DNA of 64,000 nt from Halostella limicola (GTDB lineage Archaea; Halobacteriota; Halobacteria; Halobacteriales; Natronoarchaeaceae), in contig NZ_RCDI01000001.1 of the NCBI RefSeq assembly GCF_003675875.1, positions 124,001 to 188,000 of the forward strand. Direction: 5' to 3'. This document shows, in pieces, positions 49,501 to 57,313 of this stretch; the stretch's first letter is position 1, and every line of letters begins with the position of its first letter. A model generated the notes under the pieces. The model searched no databases and had not been told where the DNA came from. It was given only the letters and a program-made list of their open reading frames with translations. Position numbers and translations under genes: made by a program.

Positions 49501-51641
49501 CCCGCCTCGTCGGGTTCGAGGTCCTGCTCGCAGTCGGGACACCGGTAGTGGGGCTCGGTGTGGGCCCCGCAGTCCGGGCATTTCGGTCTGAACGTCTCGT
49601 TCCCGCAGCCGGGACACTCCCGGTTCCCGATCTCCACCTCGACCTCGCCGGGCGTGTCCTCCATGCTCTCGGCGTGGCTCCCGGCGGCGGCGACGTCGCG
49701 CTGGCTGCCGCCTGCCTCGCCGATGGGGAAGAGGGTGTGGACCGCGGGGCTGAGTTCGCGGGACTCGGACTTCTCGGGGCGGCCCATCCGGTTCCCGATC
49801 CGCGTGGGCGCGCGTTCGCGGACAGCGAACGGCGCGACCTCATTGACCGCCTTCATCGCGTTGGGCCACTCGCGGGCGTCGGCCGAGAGGTCGTCCCAGG
49901 TGCGCTCCAGATCGGCGGTGAGCCCGAGCGAACGGACGAGCGGGAGCCACTCGGGCACTGCAATGGCGTCGGAGCCCTGGCGGTGCTCGACGATCAGGGA
50001 CTCCAGCGCCTCGCGGGTGGCGTCGTCGTGCTCGACCAGCAACTCCCCGTCGACGACCTCCCCGGCGGCGACGGCGTCGGCGAGCGCCGCGAACTGCTCG
50101 ACGGTGAGGTCGTGCCAGAGGTAGGTGTAGTTCGGGTGCAGCGGCGCGTCGTACTCGGTCGCCCACTCGATCGCCCCCTCGGGGTCGGGGTCGTCGAGGT
50201 CGACGCGGACGGAGTCGGCCATCGCCTGCACGTCGGCGTCGGTCGCCTCGAACTCCTGGATCCACCACTCGACGGCGTAGGACGCGGGGGCGAGCGGGTG
50301 GTTGTTCTCGACGAACTCGCCGTAGTTGACGAGGTACTCGCCGAGGTCGAGGATCTTCTCGACGCCGTTCCGTATTTCGAGGGCCTCCTCGGGGTCGTCG
50401 ATCCGACGCACGTCGCCGTTGGCGAGGCGGACCGTCGGCCCCTCGATGGAGTCGACGGGGACGACGCCCGCCGCCTTGCCGGGGCGCTCGGTCTTGATCT
50501 GCGTGCCGGTCGCGAGGAAGTCGTCGACGAGGTGCATCGTCGCGGGGTGGACGCCCGCCGTCGCGAACCCGTGGTTGCGGGCGCGGCCGTACCGCAGGCG
50601 AAAGCCCCCCGTCTCGCTCGGGTGCGAGAAGACGGGGCGGCCGGCGATGAGATCGCGGAGGAACTTCCAGGACTCGTCGACGCGGGGCGGGCCGTCCGGT
50701 TCGTCGGCCTCCCCGTCCGCGTCGGTCTCGCCGTCCTCGTCCCCGCCCTCGCTCGCCTCGTCGCCGTCGTCACCGTCGTCGCTCTCCCCGCCGCCGTCCT
50801 CGCCGATGGTCCCGTCGATGAGGTCCTGGAGCCAGGGCCAGTCGACCTCGTCGAGGTTGCGGGTGTAGCGCTGGATCTTCGGGGCCTTGAGCGCGATCCC
50901 CTCGGCGAGGACGAGACACATGCCGCCGCGGGGGTTGTTGGTGTCGACGCGGTCGAGGTCGCGGAAGCCGGAGACCTCCTCGTCGCCGGTCGCCTCCCCG
51001 TCCAGCATGATGGGGACGTGCTTCGCGATGAACTTCGTCTCCTTGTCCTTCGGCGAGTACTGGAGGCCCGTCTCGCTGTCGTACAGCGACACCTCCTCGG
51101 CGTAGCGCTCGATCTCGTCGTCGCGGGCCCTGTACTCGTCGACGCCGATGAGCGCGCGGGTGTAGTCGGCGACCAGCACGGACAGCGCCTGCGCCGTCCC
51201 GCCCGCGGAGCGGATCGGACCGGCGTAGTAGACGTTGACGAACTCGGTGCCGTCGTCGTTCTCCAGGAGTTCGACCCGGTCGATCCCCTCGATGGGCGCC
51301 GCGACGACGCCCTCGGTGAGCAGAGCGACGGCGGTGCGGACCGCGCCCTCGACCTTGCCGGCCTTCGTCTCGTAGTCGCCGACCCGCCCCTCCGCGAAGT
51401 CCTTCGCGAGTTCGAGCGCGGCCTCCTCGCGGCTCATCTCCCCTTCGAGCTCGCGGACGCGCTCGGCCACGCCGTCGATCCCGAGGATGTTCTCGACCCG
51501 GTCGGCCATGTCCTTCGCGACCGGGATCTCGACCTCGGTCTCGGGGTCGCGGCCCTGCTCGCGGGCCGCGCGGGCGACCTCGAAGGCGTCGTCGAGGCCG
51601 CGTTCGAGCCGTTCGAAGTACCGTTCGTCTTCGGGCCGCAT
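46599..51641 (-). CDS. polC: DNA polymerase D large subunit (DP2) with intein
   Basis: The catalytic subunit of archaeal replicative polymerase D. The 1680-residue precursor comprises 1172 residues of polymerase and a 508-residue intein at residues 925-1432. Extein features are the N-terminal MRPEDERYFERLERGLDDAF, an acidic low-complexity insert near residues 275-315, a run of zinc knuckles near 680-735 (CPGCG, CPDCG, CPDCE, CSRCE), the catalytic NCDGDEDC motif rebuilt across the splice junction, and a C-terminal zinc site (CLDCG, CRECGG). The upstream PPC-domain gene stops immediately before this ATG with no gap, suggesting one transcript. Confidence 0.97.
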   Translation of the reverse strand: MRPEDERYFERLERGLDDAFEVARAAREQGRDPETEVEIPVAKDMADRVENILGIDGVAERVRELEGEMSREEAALELAKDFAEGRVGDYETKAGKVEGAVRTAVALLTEGVVAAPIEGIDRVELLENDDGTEFVNVYYAGPIRSAGGTAQALSVLVADYTRALIGVDEYRARDDEIERYAEEVSLYDSETGLQYSPKDKETKFIAKHVPIMLDGEATGDEEVSGFRDLDRVDTNNPRGGMCLVLAEGIALKAPKIQRYTRNLDEVDWPWLQDLIDGTIGEDGGGESDDGDDGDEASEGGDEDGETDADGEADEPDGPPRVDESWKFLRDLIAGRPVFSHPSETGGFRLRYGRARNHGFATAGVHPATMHLVDDFLATGTQIKTERPGKAAGVVPVDSIEGPTVRLANGDVRRIDDPEEALEIRNGVEKILDLGEYLVNYGEFVENNHPLAPASYAVEWWIQEFEATDADVQAMADSVRVDLDDPDPEGAIEWATEYDAPLHPNYTYLWHDLTVEQFAALADAVAAGEVVDGELLVEHDDATREALESLIVEHRQGSDAIAVPEWLPLVRSLGLTADLERTWDDLSADAREWPNAMKAVNEVAPFAVRERAPTRIGNRMGRPEKSESRELSPAVHTLFPIGEAGGSQRDVAAAGSHAESMEDTPGEVEVEIGNRECPGCGNETFRPKCPDCGAHTEPHYRCPDCEQDLEPDEAGRVHCSRCEIDGTSVESRVIDVHAEYREALERVGERENAFDILKGVKGLSSTNKTPEAIDKGILRSKHGVSAFKDGTVRYDMTDLPVTAVRPEELDVSVDQFRQLGYEEDIHGDPLRHDDQLVELKVQDVVLSDGAAEHLLKTADFVDDLLSQFYGLDPYYELDERDDLVGELVFGMAPHTSAAVVGRVIGFTSAAVGYAHPFFHASKRRNCFHPETKVWYEDEEGEWYYKSIQSLVEDRLDDPEEDDFGTLVRELDGDVHVPSVDEDGTLRRKRVEAVSKHPSPDHLVEIETRSGREISLTPDHDVHVFDGDGIASKRASELSEDDSVVKPSHLDSIEPAETPPVFDLLAECLEVGEIEPDRLMVHGLGKDRLYDLFEEAFADQWDGQFYPLYSTAERLGINKKTLSNYLYRESIPVSVISECFDSTSELLEWVPDDVELGMKRDSTTIDRRIEVNERVATLLGYYAGEGFARVQDTPKGAIHQTTICGTESEARQFFEHVIAEEFGVEPYRENHAKITASGRLLRVFFDTTLSAGVTADSKRVPQCIFDAPDEIVAAYLRGYFSGDGSVASNALEVSATTVSRELKEDLVALLTRLGITARVDERDPVRLCEKFPDSYEIDDESLSARRYVLRISTDDAVAYSNRVGFHLSRKSDLLKAQVDDIATRGRRVFDGGDGDYLAEPIASVDVVESDVDHTYCLTVEDTHSLVANDLSQKQCDGDEDCVMLLLDGLLNFSKSYLPDQRGGQMDAPLVMSSRIDPSEIDDEAHNMDVVSRYPKEFYEATREMADPEAVDVEIAEDTLGTDEEYAGFEHTHDTTDLAMGPDLSAYKTLGSMMDKMDAQLELSRKLRAVDETDVAERVIEFHFLPDLIGNLRAFSRQETRCLDCGEKYRRVPLSGDCRECGGDVTLTVHEGSVNKYMDTAIQVAEEYGTRDYTKQRLEVLEKSLESIFVNDKNKQTGIADFM
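47346..48869 (-). other. PolC intein with LAGLIDADG homing-endonuclease domain
   Basis: 508 residues from C1 (CFHPETKVW) to Q508, followed by extein Cys (CDGDEDC). Block B is ISLTPDHDVHV (T-x-x-H, about 91-94). Two LAGLIDADG motifs are LLGYYAGEG (252-260) and LRGYFSGDG (350-358). Block F is DHTYCLTVEDTHSLVAND (487-503). A helix-turn-helix-like segment precedes the endonuclease (TAERLGINKKTLSNYL, about 185-200). The end reads SQKQ: the last residue is Gln instead of Asn and the penultimate is Lys instead of His. The DNA is visibly less GC-rich than the host gene. Confidence 0.93.
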
Positions 51642-52061
51642 CTATAACCAGAGGTCCAGGTCGGTGGTCTCGTCGTGTTCCCGTTCGAGCGTCGTGTCGA
51701 ACGTCCGCATATGCACCTCGCCCGCGAACACCGTCCCGGCGTTCAGGTGCCCCGCGAGCGTCTCGCCGTCGTCCCGCGAGAGGACAGCGTGTGTGTGGGC
51801 GAACCGGTCACCGTCTAACCAGGCGACGTTCCCGACGCAGGAGGCGACTTCGAGCGGTTCGTCGAACTCGACGGGCTCGTACTCGTACTCGTCCTGGTCG
51901 TAGAACCAGATCTCCGCGTCCTGGACGGCGCCCATCGCGGTGAACCAGGCGGCGTCGGCGTCGACCTCCGCGGCGAGCGACTCGATCTCCCCGCGCCAGT
52001 CGGCGCCGTTGTCGAGCCGAGCGAGATACTCCCCCGTGGTTTCGACGTCGCGGTATTGCAT
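51642..52061 (-). CDS. PPC (DUF296) domain DNA-binding-like protein
   Basis: A 139-residue single-domain protein of the plant/prokaryote-conserved (PPC, DUF296) family. Landmarks are MQYRDVETTGEYLARLDNGADW, AAWFTAMGAVQDAEIWFYD, the histidine pair in HTHAVLSRDDG and LAGHLNAGTVFAGEVHM. Bacterial and archaeal PPC proteins are trimers with a histidine metal site; plant versions bind AT-rich DNA. Start at ATG 52059-52061. Its TAG abuts the polC ATG, so the two are probably cotranscribed. A replication link is only suggested by position. Confidence 0.88.
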   Translation of the reverse strand: MQYRDVETTGEYLARLDNGADWRGEIESLAAEVDADAAWFTAMGAVQDAEIWFYDQDEYEYEPVEFDEPLEVASCVGNVAWLDGDRFAHTHAVLSRDDGETLAGHLNAGTVFAGEVHMRTFDTTLEREHDETTDLDLWL

Positions 52062-52402
52062 ACCCAGTCGAAGCGGCGGCCGGACCAAAAAAGGTGCGTA
52101 TCGTGAGGCGGGCGGCCGCGGTCGCCCGCGTGGCGTGATCGATACGGCCGGAAAGCGGCCGGGCAGACGACGAGGCCCCCGTGCGGGCCGAGTCCGTCCG
52201 CGACGGGAAAGGGCGTCGCTATAGACGAACAGCGGTAAGGGGTAGCGTCCGCGAATAGCGGGAGATGTAGGGACCTCTAGACCACTCGTGCGGCGCGTAG
52301 CGCCGCGAGCATGCGACTGATCGGGGTTTTTGACCGATCTTTTTGCCGTGAGCGGTCGCGGAAGGCGATCCGAACGGGAAAACGGTCGTTGGAAAAGGTC
52401 GT
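52062..52402. other. Intergenic stretch without a gene, holding repeat copy 3
   Basis: 341 bp between two minus-strand genes. No credible coding frame or tRNA is seen. A short inverted repeat GTGCGGCGC-GTA-GCGCCGCGA lies near 52287-52307, and the dispersed element lies at its right end. Confidence 0.5.
52326..52390. repeat. Dispersed intergenic hairpin element, copy 3 (inverted, degenerate)
   Basis: Reading plus strand: TTTTTGACCGATCTTTTTG, GAGCGGTCGCGGAAGGCGATCC (imperfect stem at 52354-52370), then GGGAAAACGGTCG. The reverse complement follows the same order as copies 1 and 2, with a GAA loop and two mismatched stem pairs. The flanking GAAACGGCGGCT block is not evident here. Confidence 0.5.
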
Positions 52403-52576
52403 CTATCGCCAGGCCGGAAGCGTCGGGGCGTCGTCTACTCGCACCGAGAGCCAGGCCTCGTCCTCGCTGATGTCGGCGATGACGTACTCCTGGTCCGTGC
52501 CGTCGCCGTCGACGGCGGCGATAACTTCGCCGTCGTCGCGTAGTCCGTCGTTCGGGCCTGACGCATCCGTCGCCAT
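52403..52576 (-). CDS. Small haloarchaeal protein, DUF7556-like
   Basis: A 57-residue acidic protein (begins MATDASGPNDGLRDDGEVIA, ends VRVDDAPTLPAWR). The core EYVIADISEDEAWLSV is typical of haloarchaeal proteins catalogued as DUF7556. The minus-strand AGTTTATAACTG lies about 22-33 bp before the ATG, fitting a leaderless promoter. A 12-bp palindrome lies between that box and the start codon. Function unknown. Confidence 0.7.
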   Translation of the reverse strand: MATDASGPNDGLRDDGEVIAAVDGDGTDQEYVIADISEDEAWLSVRVDDAPTLPAWR

Positions 52577-52578
52577 AT

Positions 52579-52590
52579 CGATAATTATCG
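52579..52590 (-). promoter_or_regulatory. Palindrome at the transcription start of the DUF7556-like gene
   Basis: CGATAATTATCG, a perfect 12-bp palindrome, lies between the TATA element (about 52598-52609) and the ATG at 52576. A protein bound there would cover the likely transcription start, so a repressor site is plausible. Confidence 0.4.
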
Positions 52591-52720
52591 TTCACGCAGT
52601 TATAAACTCGTCGGAACGACAGGACCGTTCCCCGTATTAAGGGTAAACAAGGAGTACTATCGTAGTTATTAACCCCCGCCCTCAGGCGAAAAGCCATCTG
52701 TGAATGCGTTTCATAACGGA

Positions 52721-52730
52721 AAATTTAAAC
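52721..52730 (+). promoter_or_regulatory. dppA TATA box
   Basis: AAATTTAAAC lies 27-36 bp before the dppA ATG at 52757. A GGGGGG tract between box and start could act in translation. The region 52577-52756 holds no gene. Confidence 0.5.
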
Positions 52731-52756
52731 TGATTCATCCAGAAGGGGGGGTTGGG

Positions 52757-54604
52757 ATGACAGATAATAACACTACCCGCCGGCGATTCCTGCAGACGAC
52801 CGGCGGAGCCGCGGCCGCCGTCGCGCTAGCCGGCTGTTCCGGTGGCGGCGACGACGACGAAGGCGAACAGGACGACACCGACACCCGTACGACCGAACCC
52901 GAGACGGAGACGACGGAGCGCGAACAGGTCCAGAGCGACAAGACGTACCGTCGGACCAACTCCACGATGACGACGTTCGACCCGGTGGCGCTCACCGACG
53001 AGGCGTCGATTTACGTGGCCCACAACCTGTTCGACGCCCTGACGAACTACCCCAACGGCGACGCGCAGACCGTCGAGAACCTCCTCGCGGAGGAGCTGGA
53101 GATCACCGGCGGCGGGTCGGAGATCACCGTGACGCTCCGCGACGACGTGTCGTTCACCGGCGACTACGGCGACGTGACCGCCTCCGACGTCGTCTACTCG
53201 TTCGAGCGACTCGCCGCCTCCGACAACTCCCGGCGTGCGAGCTTCCTCCTCGGCGACCTCGGCGTCCAGCACGAGACCAACAGCGACGGCGCGTACGTCC
53301 CCGGGTCGATGGCCATCGAGGCCGCCGACGAGAAGACCGTCAACATCACGCTCGACTCCCCGTTCCACGCGATCGCCGAGATCCTCGCGTACGACTCGTT
53401 CGCCATCCATCCGGAGGGCATCGTCGGCGACATCGAGGGCTACGACGGCGACATGTCCTACGAGGAGTTCGCACAGGAGAACCCTGTCGGCGCCGGCGCG
53501 TTCACCCTCGACCACTGGGACTCCGGTAGCGAGGCCGTGCTCAACGCCCGCCCGATCGACGACTACCACGAGGAAGGCCCGTACGTCTCCTCGGTCCACT
53601 TCCGGATCGCGGAGGACCCCAACGCGCTGTACACGTACACGGTCATCAACGAGAACGCGGACCACCCGGTCATTCCGAACGCGCAGTACGACCCCGACAA
53701 GGTCTCGATCGAGAGCCGAGACAGCAAGGGGCGAGACTACGGTACGTACGGACCCCTCGAGAACGGCCGCACGGTCTCGTACTACCAGGTGGAGGAGATC
53801 GTCACCTACTACATCGCCTTCAACCAGCAGAACGTCCCCAAGCCGGTCCGGCAGGCGTTCGCCCACGTGACGAACCAAGACCAGATCGTCAACGAGGTCC
53901 TCAAAAAGCCCGGTAAGACCGCGCCCCACTACGTCCCGCCGGGCATCTTCCCGGGCGGAGTCGAGAACTACGAGTCCCACGCCGAGGAATACCCCTACGG
54001 CATCGACGAGACTCGCATCGGCGAGGCCCAGTCGATCATGGAGGAGGCCGGCTACGGCGACGACAACATGTACGAGCTGGAGTTCACCACCTACGAGAGC
54101 GGGTTCTGGGAGGAGACCGCGAGTATCCTCCGGGACCAGCTGGCCTCCGCGTACATCGACCTCTCCGTCCAGCCGACGCAGTTCTCGACGCTGATCGAGC
54201 GCGGTCGCAACGGCGACCTCGCCGCGTACACGCTCGGCTGGGGCATGGACTACCCCGCGCCGGACAACTTCCTGAAGCTGCTGAACCCGCCGCAGACGGA
54301 CACCTCCCTCAGCGCGCCCATCAGCTACGTCGACTGGGACCCCGAGGAGAGCGAGGCCGCCCAGCAGGCCGCCGACGCCTGGCAGCAGTTCAAGGACAAC
54401 CCCGACCCCGAGGGCGGTCAGGAAGCGCGTAACGAGGCCTACCTCGCGATGGAGGAGGCCAACTGGGAAGACGTCGTCTTCCTGAACATCTACCACCCGA
54501 TCACGGAAGGGATGGACTACCAGTGGGTCAACCGGCCGCGCTTCGGCGGCGCCGGTCCCGCGTCCCAGAAGTTCGCGAATATCAGCATCGACGACCGCGA
54601 GTAA
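52757..54604 (+). CDS. dppA: Dipeptide/oligopeptide ABC transporter substrate-binding lipoprotein
   Basis: A 615-residue SBP_bac_5 family protein that captures peptides outside the membrane. The signal has a twin-arginine motif (NNTTRRRFLQTTGG) and a lipobox ending ALAGC, followed by an acidic Thr-rich linker. Family landmarks are FDPVALTDEASIYVAHNLFDALTNY, DVTASDVVYSFERL and QAFAHVTNQDQIVNEV, with a late GWGMDYPAPDNFL (usually GW-x-D-YPDP). Start at ATG 52757. A T6 tract follows the gene, so dppA may be expressed more than the downstream genes. Confidence 0.95.
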   Translation: MTDNNTTRRRFLQTTGGAAAAVALAGCSGGGDDDEGEQDDTDTRTTEPETETTEREQVQSDKTYRRTNSTMTTFDPVALTDEASIYVAHNLFDALTNYPNGDAQTVENLLAEELEITGGGSEITVTLRDDVSFTGDYGDVTASDVVYSFERLAASDNSRRASFLLGDLGVQHETNSDGAYVPGSMAIEAADEKTVNITLDSPFHAIAEILAYDSFAIHPEGIVGDIEGYDGDMSYEEFAQENPVGAGAFTLDHWDSGSEAVLNARPIDDYHEEGPYVSSVHFRIAEDPNALYTYTVINENADHPVIPNAQYDPDKVSIESRDSKGRDYGTYGPLENGRTVSYYQVEEIVTYYIAFNQQNVPKPVRQAFAHVTNQDQIVNEVLKKPGKTAPHYVPPGIFPGGVENYESHAEEYPYGIDETRIGEAQSIMEEAGYGDDNMYELEFTTYESGFWEETASILRDQLASAYIDLSVQPTQFSTLIERGRNGDLAAYTLGWGMDYPAPDNFLKLLNPPQTDTSLSAPISYVDWDPEESEAAQQAADAWQQFKDNPDPEGGQEARNEAYLAMEEANWEDVVFLNIYHPITEGMDYQWVNRPRFGGAGPASQKFANISIDDRE

Positions 54605-54619
54605 CCCCCGTATCCCGGG

Positions 54620-54625
54620 TTTTTT
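54620..54625 (+). terminator. T-tract after dppA
   Basis: GGGTTTTTTCG, with T6 starting 16 bp after the dppA stop codon. It is a probable partial terminator between dppA and the permease genes, as is common in ABC operons. Confidence 0.5.
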
Positions 54626-54737
54626 CGTATACGACTGATCCCATCAGAGTTCGCCGAAGAAGCGGAACGCAAATAATGCATGCACCTACACGTAATTAAA
54701 TGATGAATAGAGACAGCGCGAACAGCGGTGAGACGCC

Positions 54738-55778
54738 ATGAGCCGCTGGTCCTACTTCGCGAAACGACTGATACTGTCGATCCCGGTGATACTGTTCGGA
54801 ACGTCGCTGACCTTTATCGCAATCCGGATGGGGCCGATAGATCCCGTCGCCGCGGTGTACGGAGACAGCGGAACGGCCGCGGACATGGCGCGCATGCGGG
54901 AATCGCTCGGACTGAACGACCCGCTGTGGCAGCAGTACCTCGAGTTCATGTGGGACATGTTCCGGTTCGAACTGGGACAGTCCTGGGTTCTCCAGCCCGG
55001 TACGGACACAGTCGACCTGATCCTGTCGCGGGCGCCGCGAACGATCTGGATGGGCTTCTGGGCCGTGCTTATCCCGCTTTTCATCGGGATCCCGCTGGGC
55101 TTCTACGCCGGCCTGAACCCGAACACCGCGGGCGACTACGCCGCCTCGTTCGGCGGCATCGTCTGGCGCGCCATGCCGAACTTCTGGCTCGCCGTGATCC
55201 TGATGATCGGCCTCTCTAACTCGGAGTCGCTGCTGTTCGGCTTCGACTGGAAGGGGTTCATCCTCCACACGCCGCAGGTCATCGGCACGAACGAGTTCCA
55301 GGCGGCCTGGAGCGGTCTCAAGGCCGGGCAGATCGAGCCGATCCAGTGGGCGACGGCGACCAAGCAGATACTGCCCGCCTCGATCGTTCTCGGCTCCGCG
55401 TCGATGGGCAACGAGATGCGCATCGGTCGGACCGCGATGCTGGAGACGAAACACTCGAACTACGTCGAGATGGCGAAGGCCAAGGGCGTCTCCGGCCGGT
55501 CGCTGGTGTGGAAGCACATGTTCCGGAACGCGCTGATCCCGCTCGTTCCCGTCATCACCGCGGAGGCGAACCTGCTGCTCGGCGGGTCCGTCCTCATCGA
55601 GACGGTGATGGCGATAAACGGCATCGGACAGCTGTTCTTCCGGGCGCTGGTACAGGCCGATCTGCCCGTCGCGGGGTCGCTGATGTACGTCTTCATTCTG
55701 CTACTGGTGTTTATCAACATCATGCAAGACCTGCTGTACACGATAATCGACCCCCGAGTGGGTTACGAGAGTGAGTAA
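54738..55778 (+). CDS. dppB: Dipeptide ABC transporter permease DppB-type
   Basis: A 346-residue permease of the DppB/OppB type with about six helices. It begins MSRWSYFAKRLILSIPVILFGTSLTFIAIR, as usual. The ABC-coupling EAA loop is TAMLETKHSNYVEMAKAKGVSGRSLVWKHMFRNALIPLV. The C-terminal LMYVFILLLVFINIMQDLLYTIIDPRVGY is typical. The ATG overlaps the stop of a 13-codon upstream frame (54700-54741) as ATGA. DppC begins two bases after its stop. Confidence 0.95.
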   Translation: MSRWSYFAKRLILSIPVILFGTSLTFIAIRMGPIDPVAAVYGDSGTAADMARMRESLGLNDPLWQQYLEFMWDMFRFELGQSWVLQPGTDTVDLILSRAPRTIWMGFWAVLIPLFIGIPLGFYAGLNPNTAGDYAASFGGIVWRAMPNFWLAVILMIGLSNSESLLFGFDWKGFILHTPQVIGTNEFQAAWSGLKAGQIEPIQWATATKQILPASIVLGSASMGNEMRIGRTAMLETKHSNYVEMAKAKGVSGRSLVWKHMFRNALIPLVPVITAEANLLLGGSVLIETVMAINGIGQLFFRALVQADLPVAGSLMYVFILLLVFINIMQDLLYTIIDPRVGYESE

Positions 55779-55780
55779 CG

Positions 55781-57313
55781 ATGAGCCAGCATACGACAGC
55801 CGACGACGACGACGCGCCGCTGCTGGACCGCATCCGAGAGAACCCGCAGCCCGCGATCCGCTGGGCCGCCGTCGCCGCGGTGCTGCTCGCGCTCCAGATC
55901 GGCGCGGTGTTCGGCGCGACGATGGAGCTGCCGCCGTGGGACACGCTCGCGGGCTACGTGCTCGGCGTGCCCCTTCTCGGCGCGCTCGAACCGGCGTTCG
56001 CGGCGATCGCGAGCGCCGGCGACCGCCTCGCCGAGATCCCGACGCTGCTCTCCCGTGACCTGATCCCGAACCGCGGGCACCGCGTCGCCGGCGGGCCGGT
56101 GTTCGAGATGGCGATCGGCGGCTTCGAGATCGTCTACTGGGAGTGGAGCGGTACCTTCCTCGGCCTGCCGGCCGCCGTGGCGTGGTTCATCCGCGTCGCG
56201 CTCGTCTACCTCTACGCCTTCGTCTGGCTCGCGTGGCTGTGGAAGGCGTACCTCGTGTTCCGCGAGAACTACCGCTACGCCGACTGGACCCCGACCGACG
56301 ACATCATCGACCGGATGCGCACGCACCGATGGGGCCAGTTCGGGTTCGTCATCATCACGATGTTCGTCGTGATGGCGCTTTTCGCTCCGACGCTCGGGCC
56401 GACGACGTTCGACGAGAACATCAACAAGCCGTACAGCCACGAACTCGAGTACCTCGATAAGGAGACCGGCGAGGTGGAGACGACCCTCGTCGGTAACGCC
56501 AACCTCCAGTCCCGGTCGCTCGGGAACGCGGACAGCAACTTCGGGCTGGTCAGCTACGACTCCTACGACCGGTTCCACCCGTTCGGCACGCTACAGAACG
56601 GGAAGGACCTGTTCACCTTCATCGCGTTAGGGTCGCGCGTCTCGCTGTTCATCGGCATCGTCGCGATCGGCATCTCGTCGGCCATCGCGTTCGCGCTCGC
56701 GATGGTCAGCGCCTACTACAAGGGCGCGATCGACCTCGCCAGCGTCCTGCTGTCCGACTCCATCCAGGCGATGCCGCGCCTGCTCGTGCTCATCGGCGCG
56801 GCCGTGCTGTTGCGCGGGACGTGGATAGCGGACGTGTACAACGGCGGGTTCCTCCTCGCCCTCCTGTTCGGGGGCTGGGGGTGGCCCGGCCTGTGGCGGG
56901 CCGTGCGCGGTCCGTCGTTCCAGGTCGTCGAGCGCGAGTGGGTCGACGCAGCGCGGAGCTACGGGCAGACGCCGCGGCGGATCATGCAGAAGCACATGGC
57001 CCCGTACGTGGTCGGCTACCTCCTCATCTACGCGTCGATGAACCTCGGCGGCATCATCATCGGTACGTCCGCGCTGTCGTTCCTCGGCCTCGGCATCACG
57101 CCGCCGACGCCGGAGTGGGGCCGTGCGATCAACATGGGACAGGAGTACGTCGCGACCTCGTCCTGGCACATCTCGATGATCCCGGGCATCCTCATCGTCA
57201 TCGTCGTGACGGGCTTTAACGCCCTCGGCGACGGCATTCGCGACGCGATCGACCCGCAGAGCGAGAGCAGCGGCGCGAGCGGTGAGAGCGCCGCGGCAGG
57301 AGGTGGAGCATGA
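55781..57313 (+). CDS. dppC: Dipeptide ABC transporter permease DppC-type, extended
   Basis: A 510-residue permease; the family norm is about 300. The C-terminal 300 residues hold the usual DppC core, with the EAA loop VEREWVDAARSYGQTPRRIMQKHMAPYVVGYLL and GTSALSFLGLGITPPTPEWGRAI. The first about 180 residues are an extra hydrophobic region with three or so helices (RWAAVAAVLLALQIGAVFGA; AVAWFIRVALVYLYAFVWLAWLWKAYLV). The usual N-terminal cytoplasmic segment (DDIIDRMRTHRWGQFGFVI) comes after it. The stop overlaps the dppD start by 4 nt. Confidence 0.93.
   Translation: MSQHTTADDDDAPLLDRIRENPQPAIRWAAVAAVLLALQIGAVFGATMELPPWDTLAGYVLGVPLLGALEPAFAAIASAGDRLAEIPTLLSRDLIPNRGHRVAGGPVFEMAIGGFEIVYWEWSGTFLGLPAAVAWFIRVALVYLYAFVWLAWLWKAYLVFRENYRYADWTPTDDIIDRMRTHRWGQFGFVIITMFVVMALFAPTLGPTTFDENINKPYSHELEYLDKETGEVETTLVGNANLQSRSLGNADSNFGLVSYDSYDRFHPFGTLQNGKDLFTFIALGSRVSLFIGIVAIGISSAIAFALAMVSAYYKGAIDLASVLLSDSIQAMPRLLVLIGAAVLLRGTWIADVYNGGFLLALLFGGWGWPGLWRAVRGPSFQVVEREWVDAARSYGQTPRRIMQKHMAPYVVGYLLIYASMNLGGIIIGTSALSFLGLGITPPTPEWGRAINMGQEYVATSSWHISMIPGILIVIVVTGFNALGDGIRDAIDPQSESSGASGESAAAGGGA

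Noticed and set aside
48861-51647. 928-codon open frame on the plus strand opposite polC
   Set aside because: It mirrors the polymerase on the other strand, is Val/Arg/Gly-rich and has no domain. Long antisense frames are expected in high-GC DNA.
52311-52640. 109-codon plus-strand frame beginning MRLIGVFDRSF
   Set aside because: It runs through the repeat element and antisense to the DUF7556-like gene. Its peptide resembles spurious translations of the other repeat copies.
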